From: Tipula vernalis
Taxonomy: Eukaryota > Arthropoda > Insecta > Diptera > Tipulidae
Direction: 5' to 3'
Assembly (NCBI GenBank): GCA_958295665.1
Contig: OY282558.1
Span: forward strand, 330,247,106-330,311,105
Length of the DNA: 64,000 nucleotides
Shown piece by piece: positions 10,641 to 20,055 of the stretch (positions are counted from its first letter, which is position 1; each line of letters starts with the position of its first letter). Below the pieces are notes generated by a model, which did no database searches, had not been told where the DNA came from, and saw only the letters and a program-made list of their open reading frames with translations. Both the position numbers and the translations under genes were made by a program.

Positions 10641-12409
10641 AAAATTACACAAAAAATAAGATTCGAACGACAAACAACATACTCTTCCTTCTACTATTAT
10701 TCATGCACTAAAGCAAAGAAACGAGAACCAACAAACAATAAATCACAAATAAACCGAAATTTTCTAAAACGAGTAGCGAAACAATAAACCATGTTTAAAT
10801 ATCAAATTTTCTTAAACCGCAAGAGCTACCATCTTTCGGAAAACTCCGAAAGCATAAGCAACTTTCACATAATGCCACTAGGTGTAACTAAATATTTGCT
10901 ATAAAAGATTGTAGGACATTTTTATGTGTGCATTTTGTAAACATAAGCAAAAATATTGTCGTGTTGTAAAAATGATTTTTATTAATACCTGATAATTAAA
11001 TTGATTTTTAGAACTTTTTATAAACGTCCTTTTGAAAAACGTCAGTCATATTTTTTTGATTTTTTAGTGTCATCTATTGGCAAATGCTATGTATTTTTTC
11101 TTTGATCGTGCTGCCTATTTCGGAAAACATGATCTATTGGTTTCATTCAATTTTCATTAAAAAAACTTCGACACGAAGCATGATATAAATATTTACAGAC
11201 GTATGTTCCAATCAATCCACTTGTCGCCATGTTTCCTTTTTGTGGCGTCACTTAGAGTTATATATTTCATAAAATTGAATCCGTTTGGTTGAGATTTGTG
11301 TTTTTTCTATCGTGTACTGTCGTTGAAACTTATTTCCATTTCCAAAACCTAAAAATATTCTTATAAACTAAAATAAATTCGGAAAAAAAATATCCGAATT
11401 AACTCAGAATGGCGTCACACTCCACGTGCTTTCAGCTGTCAAACATACCTTCTCATATTTATATCATGGACACGAAGTAAAACCAACAAACGAAACAGTG
11501 GGATTATTGAATAAAATCATATTCAGGGATGAATTAACAAAAAATCCAAAGTACTAAAATGTTGAGAGGGGACTGAATTAGACTTTAAAGTACTTGTTAA
11601 TGGGCGTATCCTGTGGGCTTAGGCATCAGCCTCACTAAAAAATGTAGAATAATTGTTGAAAATGTAGAATACCTAATCTCATTTGTACACTGTCAACACC
11701 TGCTGGATGAAATGTAGATTTACATAATTTGGGTTCATAACTTGGATAATTTGTCTCGTGTAATTGAATTTCTGAATTTCTTGGTGGCTATTTCTTGTAA
11801 ATGAATTAGGAAAAAAACATTATATCGTTTTACGAAAAGCATATTGAAATATATATGTAGAAAAAAAAAATCGCGAGCCACATGTCTTAAGTTGGAATAA
11901 ATATTGTTGTGGCTTTCACACTCATTCCACCGTGATAAATTCTGTGACTCTGGATACACAAATAATTACCGTTGTTCAGTTGATTTTTTGTTTCTAATCG
12001 GAGTTTTATTGCTCTATTTAAAATTCAAAATTTGTCAAAAATACTCATTTGGCTTGGCAACTGTAGAATTATTACCAAACATTTTTATGTCTCAATTTTA
12101 ACCCGAACAATTTAATTTTTGCAAAACGGGTTTTAATATATGGAATTGATATAAAAATGTATCGACTGAAACGTTTGGATAATCTTATGCACCTCGATTA
12201 TACAACTCGCCGGACGTACTGTGGGTATCATTTGATTTTGGTGTTTTTCGTATTATTGAAAGCTCTGTATCAAAAGTGAACGAATCAAGGTAACGCAGTT
12301 CGAAAAATCGATATTAAGGAATCCGCGGGTGAAATGCACTCAGTATAAAATGTGTCAATTTAAGCCTGAGTTGTGGTGGTTGTGTTTTCGGTGTATTATT
12401 TTTTTTAAC
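10641..12409. other. Unassigned AT-rich stretch
   Basis: About 1.8 kb in which I find no gene, RNA or clear repeat. Sequence just before 12410 (near 12340-12400) is the 5' flank of the zeste-like fragment. Confidence 0.4.
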
Positions 12410-12755
12410 ATGGACAACAATAAAATGTAAGTTGAGAGTTTATGTACTTGTAAATAAAAAAAAAATATTTTTTACAATTTTTAAACAAAAAATGTATTTA
12501 AAAAACGTGCAAACCGTGTGCAATTTGAAAAAATGGTAAGGCTGATGAAGGAGCAACCAGATATAGCCATAAATCTGAGCAAAACGGGTCCAGAAGTAGT
12601 TCTAGACTTTTGGAAAAAGTTGCGAGACCAGCTAAATGCGCTTGGGCCACCAATAAAATAAATTGCGGAGTTGAAAAAGGTTTGAGGATTTGGGATAGGG
12701 AGTTGTAAAATAGATATTTAAATTTTTATTTTCAGGTTTATCTGAAAACGAAGTC
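12410..12755 (+). pseudogene. Zeste-like Myb/SANT DNA-binding domain, truncated spliced gene
   Basis: ATG at 12410 starts a 17-bp exon (MDNNK) ending at a GTAAGT donor (12427). The next coding stretch encodes KKRANRVQFEKMVRLMKEQP...VVLDFWKKLRDQLNALGPPIK, the helix-turn-helix of the zeste-like (Myb_DNA-bind_5-type) family common beside PIF/Harbinger transposons; a stop follows at 12659. A third piece after a TTTTCAG acceptor (about 12735) reads VYLKTKS, the expected end of the domain. Sequence then changes abruptly to gypsy Pol at ~12755. Such proteins bind DNA as transcription regulators or as transposon helper proteins. The internal stop and the truncation make this a relic. The exon structure is inferred. 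Confidence 0.55.
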
Positions 12756-13631
12756 GTTCGTTATTTAGACTTCGTGTTCGTCTTGACGACATTCTTGTGG
12801 CTTCACATTCTGAGGAACAACCCAAACTACACTTGGAACAACTCTCCCACAAGTTAACACAGTTTGATGTTCATATCAATAGTTCAAAATGCGTCTTTGG
12901 CACATCCACTCTTGATTTCCTCAGCCATAAGATCACCTCTAGTGCAACTCGAAAATTTATTACTGCTCGCTATTTTTGGCCTTACATAAGCAAAGATATA
13001 GGCAATTGGGCTCAGTTTTATTTATCTTGCCAACGGCACACTAAATCATCTCATGGACAATTAAAGATTGCGCCTGGTCGTTTTGAATATATCCACAAAG
13101 ACATCGTAGGACACTTCCTTCATCTAATGGATATTCATACTTACTCACCTCACACCTGTGTCGACCGCTTCACTCATTGGTCCGAAGCATACTGCATGAC
13201 CAATATGTCAGCTACAACCAATGCCACGACTTTTGTTAACAATTAAGTATCACAATTGGGTGTTCCCCTTCACATCACAACTGATCAAGGAACGCAATTC
13301 GAATCCAAACTTTTCTCAGAGTTAACGAAACTCCTCGGTTCGGTTCACATCGGATACGGACCACGGCTTACCATTCGCAAGCCAATGCCATGGTCGAACA
13401 CTTCCATCAGCAACTCAAAGCCGCACTGATGGCCAGAAGCAATACAATTAATTGGAGCTCGGAAATACCCATTGTACTACTGGGAATCAGTACCCAAACC
13501 AACTCGTCAATCCAAACATGACATTTTTGTTCCGAAATCGCTCGACAACTGCGATTTTGTTTTCATTAGAACAGACAAGGTTCGCACTCATTTAAACAAA
13601 ACGTTTTCGCTCACACAGCAATGCACCCGGT
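12755..13631 (+). pseudogene. Ty3/gypsy Pol remnant (RT end fused to integrase)
   Basis: The longest open piece (12797-13243) begins just after a degenerate active-site block (a DDILVAS-like motif at ~12775), continues LHLEQLSHKLTQFDVHIN..KCVFG..LDFLSHKI (RT end), and jumps to the integrase zinc region and core (ARYFWPYISKDIGNW...CQRHTKSSHG, VDRFTHWSEAY). Later frames give [15 protein letters not shown] (second Asp block), [22 protein letters not shown] (Glu block changed: MVEHFH) and IVLLGI. The RNase H domain is deleted. The fragment is ended by insertion of the CAAAACC element at 13632. Confidence 0.8.
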
Positions 13632-13682
13632 CAAAACCAACAAAAATGTTTATACAAGCCAAACAGTACAAACACTTAAGGT

Positions 13683-15567
13683 CAAAACCTGCTAAAATTC
13701 TCTTTAGAAAGCCGAATGTATTGTATACTATTGCTGTAAAATTATCTAAACCACTGATTGTATTAGTGAAACGTCATCGTGTATAGATACGGTTGTGAAT
13801 ACAGTGTAGAAAACATAAACATTCGCATACTACGAAACTAAAAGAGAGTAAAATCTAAACCAATAAAAACGAATCATGTGCAACAGTCATTTTATTTAAA
13901 TATTTTAATTTCAGCTTACTTTAAAGAAAACCCAATATTTAATTTAAAAAAACTTAACAGTTTTTAACCTTATATTTCGACTTGTTGGTCAACTTCTGAG
14001 GCATTAAAAAACTATTTTTGTAATTAAAAAATCTTAGAAACTTTTTTTGACAATTATTTAATTTTTAAACTATAAACAATGTATACAGAAAGAATTTTTC
14101 TTTTAAATTTTTTTGTAACGATTTTTTTTATCATTCTCATATTATTTTATAGCCGTCTTACTTTGGTAACTGGAATATTAATTGGTATAAAAATTAAAAT
14201 GCAAATTATGCTCAAAATAAAAACCGAAAATAATTTGCCATTTTTTCGGCACGTAATATTTCCAACTCGTGCGATTTTAATATCCTTCTCCGTTTATATT
14301 TTCGTGGCTCCGTCTATAAATATAAAATAGAATACACGTTGACATGACAAATATTATAATTAATTCTCCACCGTAGTAGTAAATGGAGTAAATGGAGTAC
14401 TTACAATCGATTGTCTCTTCACGGCCGTATTCATGTCACTGTGTTGAATCAAATGTTGAATTAAATCTAGTGACATTACAAATAACTCTTGACAAACTTG
14501 GCAGTAATAAGGTGTATTGGAATTTCCCCTTTTGGTGTCAGGGCTCGAATGATGTGATCGTAATGTTCTCGCAATACAACTCGCAGATTAAAGGCTCGAG
14601 GGCACACTGAACAAACGTAAGGTTTTTCACCTGTATAAATCCTTTCATATTTTCGTAATGTCCCACCATCAACAAAAGCTTTCCAGCAATAACGGCACCC
14701 GTAAGGTTTTTCACCCGTATGAACACGTATATGAATTTGTTGTGAGCTACGTGAACCAAATATTTTGCCACACTCGCGACAAGGGAATTGTCGTCCTGTA
14801 ACATTCGTATGCGAATGACGATGATTCATGAGGGAGCGTCCATCGGGAAATTCTTCTCCGCACATATCACACGTAACAGTTTTATTTCGATGCGAAACCA
14901 TATGCCGAACAGGAATGATTTTTTTCGCTGAAATGTTCCCATAAATGTTTCGATAGGGTTCGACAATCGCGACACAATTTACCATAAAGGCGGCACGAAT
15001 GTTGAGTTAATTCGTTTGCGTGCACGATACGTATATGAGATTTAATAATTGATTCCTCGAGAAATGATTCACCGCATAACATACATTTCAATGGTTGGCA
15101 TCGTGAATGCACTTCTTTGTATTTTCTTCAAAATTAAAAAAGGAAACTATAACAGCACATATAAAATTTTAAATCACGTAAACTAATATAAATTACTTTA
15201 AAAATCATTTAAACTTACTTTAATTTCTTGTAATTAATTAATTAATGGGGTTTAACTTCACGATTTCTGAGTTTTGATCATAACCTCCTGAATTTTAGCT
15301 GGTTATGGTTTTGATTTTGACATTTCGTAAAATTGAGTTTTGTTGTAGAAGAGCAAAAAACAGAGAGTAAAATGCTCAATTGTTAGTTGATATTAAGTAG
15401 TGTGTGATATCAACTGGAATTAGTAGTGGTAAGAAACAAAAAAATTTGAATTTTTTTTATATGGTTTTTCGTAGTGACTACTACGGCTAAAGGTTGATAT
15501 GTATAAGTATGTGTCTGCGTATCAGCAAAACCAGCGGGCTTTCTAAAGAGAATTTTAGCAGGTTTTG
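13683..15567 (-). mobile_element. Zinc-finger-carrying TIR element, copy L
   Basis: Begins CAAAACCTGCTAAAATTCTC and ends with its reverse complement; the match continues about 30 bp through TTTAGAAAGCC. CTTAAGG flanks both sides (13675-13681, with one extra T, and 15568-15574), consistent with a 7-8-bp target duplication. It carries a degenerate C2H2 zinc-finger gene on the minus strand and ~700 bp of AT-rich DNA. No transposase is visible. It is closely related (by eye mostly identical with scattered substitutions and small indels) to copy R in reverse orientation. Confidence 0.75.
14390..15112 (-). pseudogene. C2H2 zinc-finger protein gene, copy L (frameshifted)
   Basis: Two overlapping frames encode one protein. 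15112-14882 gives a good first finger (CMLCGESF...HIRIVH) and two degenerate ones in which the second Cys is Tyr (CRLYGKLC, CSAYGFAS). A frame change near 14900 continues with CDMCGEEF...HRHSH, CRECGKIF...HIRVH with a TGEKPY linker, CRYCWKAF...YERIY (last His changed to Tyr), TGEKPY and CSVCPRAF...HYDH. A further frame change adds a terminal CQ/KVC-type piece. Such proteins normally bind DNA in the nucleus. Copy R shares the main frameshift, so it existed before the two copies separated. Copy L keeps a 39-bp segment (part of the CSVCPRAF finger) that R lacks. A functional product seems unlikely unless an unseen intron restores the frame. Confidence 0.75.
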
Positions 15568-15697
15568 CTTAAGGCAAAACCAACAAAAATGTTTATACAA
15601 GCCGTCTCGTTCCCTCCTTACACAGATACTATCAAAAAAATGTACACTATATTTATTATGAATGTGTCACCTATACTTATCTGTTTTGTGTATATAT

Positions 15698-17537
15698 CAT
15701 AACCTGCTAAAATTCTCTCTTTAGAAAGCCTGATTGCGTTGATAGCTAACTTACACACATTTAATAATATATACTGAAGAGTGTATTGGTCACTACAAAA
15801 AACCATATAAAAAAAATTCAAATTTTTTTGTTTCTTACCACTACTAATTCCAGTTGATATCACACACTACTTAATATCAACTAACAATTGATTTTACTCT
15901 CTGTTTTTTGCTCTTCTTCTACAACAAAACTCAATTTTACGAAATGTCAAAATCAAAACCATAACCTGCTAAAATTCAGGAGGTTATGATCAAAACTCAG
16001 AAATCGTGAAGTTAAACCCCATTAATTAATTAATTACAAGAAAGTAAAGTAAGTTTAAATGATTTTTAAAGTAATTTATATTAGTTTACGTGATTTAAAA
16101 TTTTATATGTGCTGTTATAGTTTCCTTTTTTAATTTTGAAGAAAATACAAAGAAGTGCATACACGATGCCCCAACCATTGAAATGTATGTTATGCGGTGA
16201 ATCATTTCTCGAGGAATCAATTATTAAATCTCATATACGTATCGTGCACGCAAACGAATTAACTCAACATTCGTGCCGCCTTTATGGTAAATTGTGTCGC
16301 GATAGTCGAACCCTATCGAAACATTTATGGGAACATTTCAGCGAAAAAAATCATTCCTGTTCGGCATATGGTTTCGCATCGAAATATAACTGTTACGTGT
16401 GATATGTGCGGAGAAGAATTTCCCGATGGACGCTCCCTCATGAATCATCGTCATTCGCATACGAATGTTACAGGGCGACAATTCCCTTGTCGCGAGTGTG
16501 GCAAAATATTTGGTTCGCGTAGTTCACAACAAATTCATATACGTGTTCATACGGGTGAGAAACCTTACTGGTGCCGTTATTATTGGAAAGCTTTTGCTGA
16601 TTGTGGGACATTACGAAAATATGAAAGGATTCATACACGTGAGAAACCTTACGTTTGTTCAGAACATTACGATCACATCATTCGAGCCCTGACACCAAAA
16701 GGGGAAATTCCAATACACCTTATTACTGCAAAGTTTGTCACGAGTTATTTGTAATGTCACTAGATTTAATTCAACACAGTGACATGAATACGGCCGTGAA
16801 GAGACAATCGATTGCAAGTAAATGTAGAACGGTGGAGAATTAATTATAATATTTGTCATATCAATGTGTATTCTATTTTATATTTATAGACGGAGCCACG
16901 AAAATATAAACGGAGAAGGAAATTAAAACCGCACGAGTTGGAAAAATTTCGTGCCGAAAAAATGGCAAATTATTTTCGGTTTTTATTTTGAGCATAATTT
17001 GCATTTTGATTTATATACCAATTAATATTCCAGTTACCAAAGTAAGACGGCAATAAAATAATATGAGAATGATAAAAAAAATCGTTACAAAAAAATTAAA
17101 AAGAAAAATTCTTTCTGTATACATTGTTTATAGTTTAAAAATTAAATAATTATGTCAAAAATAGTTTCTAAGATTTTTTAATTACAAAAATAGTTTTTTA
17201 ATGCCTCAGAAGTTGACCAATAAGTCGAAATATAAGGTTAAAAACTGTTAAGTTTTTTTAAATTAAATATTGGGTTTTATTTAAAATAAGCAGAAATTAA
17301 AATATTTAAATAAAATGACTGTTGCACATGATTCGTTTTTATTGGTTTAGATTTTACTCTCTTTTAGTTTCATAGTATGCGAATGTTTATGTTTTCTACA
17401 CTGTATTCACAACCATATATATATACGCTGTCATTTCACAAATATATTCAACAAATATATTCATCAGTATAGATACTTCTACAGCATTAGTATACATTTG
17501 ATTGGGCTTTCTAAAGAGAGAATTTTAGCAGGTTATG
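15698..17537 (+). mobile_element. Zinc-finger-carrying TIR element, copy R
   Basis: Begins CATAACCTGCTAAAATTCTC and ends with the reverse complement (GCAGGTTATG at 17528-17537). A perfect 8-bp duplication GTATATAT lies at 15690-15697 and 17538-17545. It is copy L in opposite orientation, with its own distinct target duplication, so it arrived by an independent transposition. Non-autonomous: only the zinc-finger gene is recognisable. Confidence 0.8.
16136..16843 (+). pseudogene. C2H2 zinc-finger protein gene, copy R (frameshifted)
   Basis: 16136-16402 encodes the first fingers (CMLCGESF...HIRIVH; then CRLYGKLC and CSAYGFAS with Tyr in place of the second Cys). 16284-16754 in another frame encodes CDMCGEEF...HRHSH, CRECGKIF...HIRVH, TGEKPYWCRYYWKAF (second Cys changed to Tyr) and a last finger broken by a 39-bp deletion relative to copy L (near 16660). 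16655-16843 in a third frame adds YYCKVCHELF...LIQHSD. The shared frameshift with copy L shows the source gene was already broken, or needs splicing not visible here. The order of fingers and TGEKPY linkers is typical of C2H2 transcription factors; targets are unknown. Confidence 0.75.
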
Positions 17538-17918
17538 GTATATATACTTTCTGATTTATTTATATGCATCACTAATACTACGCCTTAATGTACTTTTTTA
17601 TACCTTAAGTGTTTGTACTGTTTGGCTTGTATAAACATTTTTGTTGGTTTTGCTTAAGGTATAAAAAAGTACATTAAGGCGTAGTATTAGTGATGCATAC
17701 AAATAAATCAGAAAGTATATATACACAAAACAGATAAGTATAGGTGATACATTCATAATAAATATAGTGTACATTTTTTTGATAGTATCTGTGTAAGGAG
17801 GGAACGAGAAGGCTTGTATAAACATTTTTGTTGGTTTTGACCCGGTATATATCAACGCACACTGATTCAAAATAATCACACACTAATGCACGCAAACTGC
17901 ATTAATTATATATTGGCT

Positions 17919-18217
17919 CAAAACCAACAAAAATGTTTATACAAGCAAAACCAACAAAAATGTTTATACATATATATATGTATGTATAAACATTTTTGTT
18001 AGTTTTGATACAAGCCAAACAGTACAAACACTTAAGATATAAAAAAGTACGTTAAGGCATAGTATTAGTGATGCATATAAATAAATCAGAAAGTATATAT
18101 ACACAAAACAAATAAGTATTGGTGATATATTCATAATAAATATAGTGTACATTTTTTTGATAGGATCTGTGTAAGGAGCGAACGAGACGGCTTGTATAAA
18201 CATTTTTGTTGGTTTTG
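17919..18217. mobile_element. MITE C (CAAAACC family)
   Basis: 299 bp with the 28-29-bp inverted termini of MITEs A and B, and a perfect 7-bp duplication ATTGGCT on both sides (17912-17918, 18218-18224). Carries the mini-element at 17946-18007. Its body is like MITE A (17660-17810). Confidence 0.8.
17946..18007. mobile_element. 62-bp hairpin mini-element inside MITE C
   Basis: Only the two inverted termini (CAAAACCAAC... and ...GTTAGTTTTG) around a TATATATATG loop. ATACAAG stands on both sides (17939-17945, 18008-18014), a 7-bp target duplication within MITE C. Confidence 0.65.
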
Positions 18218-18293
18218 ATTGGCTATAAAAAATCTAAAAATCCATTTTTATTAAAACAGAGTACAAAATAGAATTTTTTTTCGATTGTTTGTG

Positions 18294-18621
18294 CAACGCC
18301 ACTACATAAAAAGCCATGACACAAAAATGTGTGGTAGTATGTGTTAAGGGTATAAAGGTTTTTATTTTTCTATGAAACGTAAAAAAATCATATGGGATTT
18401 TCAAATACATTTTTTTATATCGTCTCTATTTTCAATTTAAATGAACATTTTTATTTACAATATAAACAATTTGATATCAAATATATCGAAATGTAAATTG
18501 TAAACAATTTTGTTTGAAATTAATAATCATTTATTAAGTAATTTTGCATTTTTATAAAAATATTTTTTTCTCAAAACATCGTCGTGCTTCGTGTTCCTCT
18601 AAACATTTCATGTTCATACCC
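18294..18621. mobile_element. Left arm of a hAT-like foldback element
   Basis: CAACGCCACTACATAAAAAG and the ~300 bp that follow are repeated in inverse at 26573-26859 and 26144-26176. GTTTGTG stands outside both ends (18287-18293 and 26860-26866). The BEL element is inserted at 18621/18622. No transposase piece found. hAT assignment rests on the CAGTGCC-like right end and a 7-8-bp duplication. Confidence 0.6.
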
Positions 18622-19152
18622 TGTTCAGGAATCCAACAGTTAAAAATAACGAATAACCTAGAAAATAAATAAAATATTATGTATGGTCAATTGAAGCTAA
18701 ATAAAATCTTGTAACTTAGCTTTAATCTTCAATGTTCATGTGTAGGCAGCTTGTTATTAATATAATCTAAAAATCAATCATTTACTTAAATTTGTTTGAC
18801 AGCTGAAACTTTATGTTCATATGCAGGTGCATATAGATCGCATTTAATGACCACCTACAATTAGGTATTTGTACTATATTATAAAATAAAAAGAAAATAA
18901 AGAGAATACACAGTCATCATCACACGATCAATTAGGAAACATCCATTGTTACAATTATTGTGTCAAAAAATAAAAATACTCAACAAAAAAAATAAAATTA
19001 ATAAGTTTTTGATTTCAATTCGACAATTAAAAAAGTTTTTCAATCGTGTTATTATTCCTTTTTTTTGCTACAATCTTAGAATTGTGGGCATACCAAATTC
19101 TGCTAGCAATTAAATATTAAATTAATAATAATATCAAAATAGCATTTATTTA
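18622..19152 (+). repeat. 5' LTR of the BEL/Pao element
   Basis: Starts TGTTCAGGAATCC; 531 bp, aligned without gaps to the 3' LTR. Would contain the promoter; a clear TATA box cannot be singled out in this AT-rich sequence. The end is set by the TACCC target duplication of the 3' copy. Confidence 0.92.
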
Positions 19153-19153
19153 T

Positions 19154-19171
19154 TGGTCCTTCGAGCCGGAT
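19154..19171 (+). promoter_or_regulatory. Primer binding site, tRNA-Tyr type
   Basis: TGGTCCTTCGAGCCGGAT, one base after the LTR, is complementary to the 3' end of insect tRNA-Tyr (...ATCCGGCTCGAAGGACCA), the primer for first-strand synthesis. Confidence 0.8.
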
Positions 19172-19244
19172 GGCTAGTTGAAAGTGCATTGTGTTTTTAG
19201 TGGATCGAAGCATACGATTATTATACAGTATCACGTGCCACCAA

Positions 19245-19875
19245 TTCATTGAAGATATCAGTGTTAAATATTTTTGCGGTTTTAACTACGCCATTTTTGT
19301 TAGTGCGCATATAACACGCTACAATCTGTGGACATTCAGCCACCATTTTTGCTGTTTAATTACGCGACGAACATCAGTGCGCATAAAGCACGCTACAATT
19401 AAATTTCATTGAAGACATCAGTGCTAAATATTTTTGCGGTTTTAACTACGCCATTTTTGTTAGTGCGCATATAACACGCTACAATCTGTGGACATTCAGC
19501 CACCATTTTTGCTGTTTAATTACGCGACGAACATCAGTGCGCATAAAGCACGCTACAATTACAATTCATTGAAGACATCAGTGCTAAATATTTTTGCGGT
19601 TTTAACTACGCCATTTTTGTTAGTGCGCTTATAACACGCTACAATCTGTGGACATTCAGCCACCATTTTTGCTGTTTAATTACGCGACGAACATCAGTGC
19701 GCATAAAGCACGATGCAATTACCATTCATTGAAGACATCAGTGCTAAATATTTTTGCGGTTTTAACCACGCCATTTTGTTAGTGCCCATATAACACGCTA
19801 CAATCTGTGGACATTCAGCCATCATCTTTGCTGTTTTAATTACACCACGGACCTACGCATAAAGCACGCTACAAG
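19245..19875 (+). repeat. Four tandem 160-bp units in the BEL leader
   Basis: Units start TTCATTGAAGA at 19245, 19405, 19565 and 19725. Each holds two related halves ending in AGTGCGCAT(A)..CACGCTACAAT motifs, e.g. 19462 and 19536. The last unit is slightly shorter and most diverged. Leader repeats of this kind may act in RNA packaging or translation; role unknown here. Confidence 0.9.
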
Positions 19876-20055
19876 TGGTTTTTGATTTGCATCCAAATCA
19901 TCTTGGCACCCTTCAAAGGACGAAAGTCGATAAGTATAGATTTTGTAATTATATACAATTTATATAGTTTGTTTGTTTTTCCAATTTTTTGTTTGTTCCT
20001 TGGGGTGTATAAGTACCAATTTTCCTTATTTCGGTGGTTATAAAGTCGCAAAAAT

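Larger units (their letters stand above)
15575..17652. mobile_element. MITE B (CAAAACC family), split by element R
   Basis: Starts and ends with the same 29-bp inverted terminus as MITE A (15575-15603 and 17624-17652). CTTAAGG abuts both ends (15568-15574, 17653-17659). Own sequence ~230 bp (15575-15697 plus 17546-17652), interrupted by element R at GTATATAT. Its body closely resembles MITE A and MITE C (AAACAGTACAAACACTTAAG block near the end). Confidence 0.75.
13632..17839. mobile_element. MITE A (CAAAACC family), split by nested insertions
   Basis: Starts CAAAACCAACAAAAATGTTT (13632) and ends with the exact reverse complement of this (17811-17839). The 7-bp repeat ACCCGGT abuts both ends (13625-13631 and 17840-17846), a target duplication in the gypsy relic. 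Its own sequence is only 13632-13682 and 17653-17839; the rest is later insertions at an internal CTTAAGG. No coding capacity. Confidence 0.75.

Noticed and set aside
13690..17520. Simple inverted segmental duplication of the zinc-finger locus
   Set aside because: The two arms have different target duplications (CTTAAGG and GTATATAT) and TIRs at both ends, which fits two transpositions better.
17598..18203. Minus-strand frames of ~75-93 codons with TKMFIQA- and YLFCVYI-like text
   Set aside because: They translate the MITE termini and bodies; repeats of the same non-coding unit.
13632..18217. CRISPR-like array, because a ~28-bp motif recurs eight times
   Set aside because: Copies occur in both orientations with irregular spacing, pair as terminal inverted repeats with target duplications, and the genome is eukaryotic.
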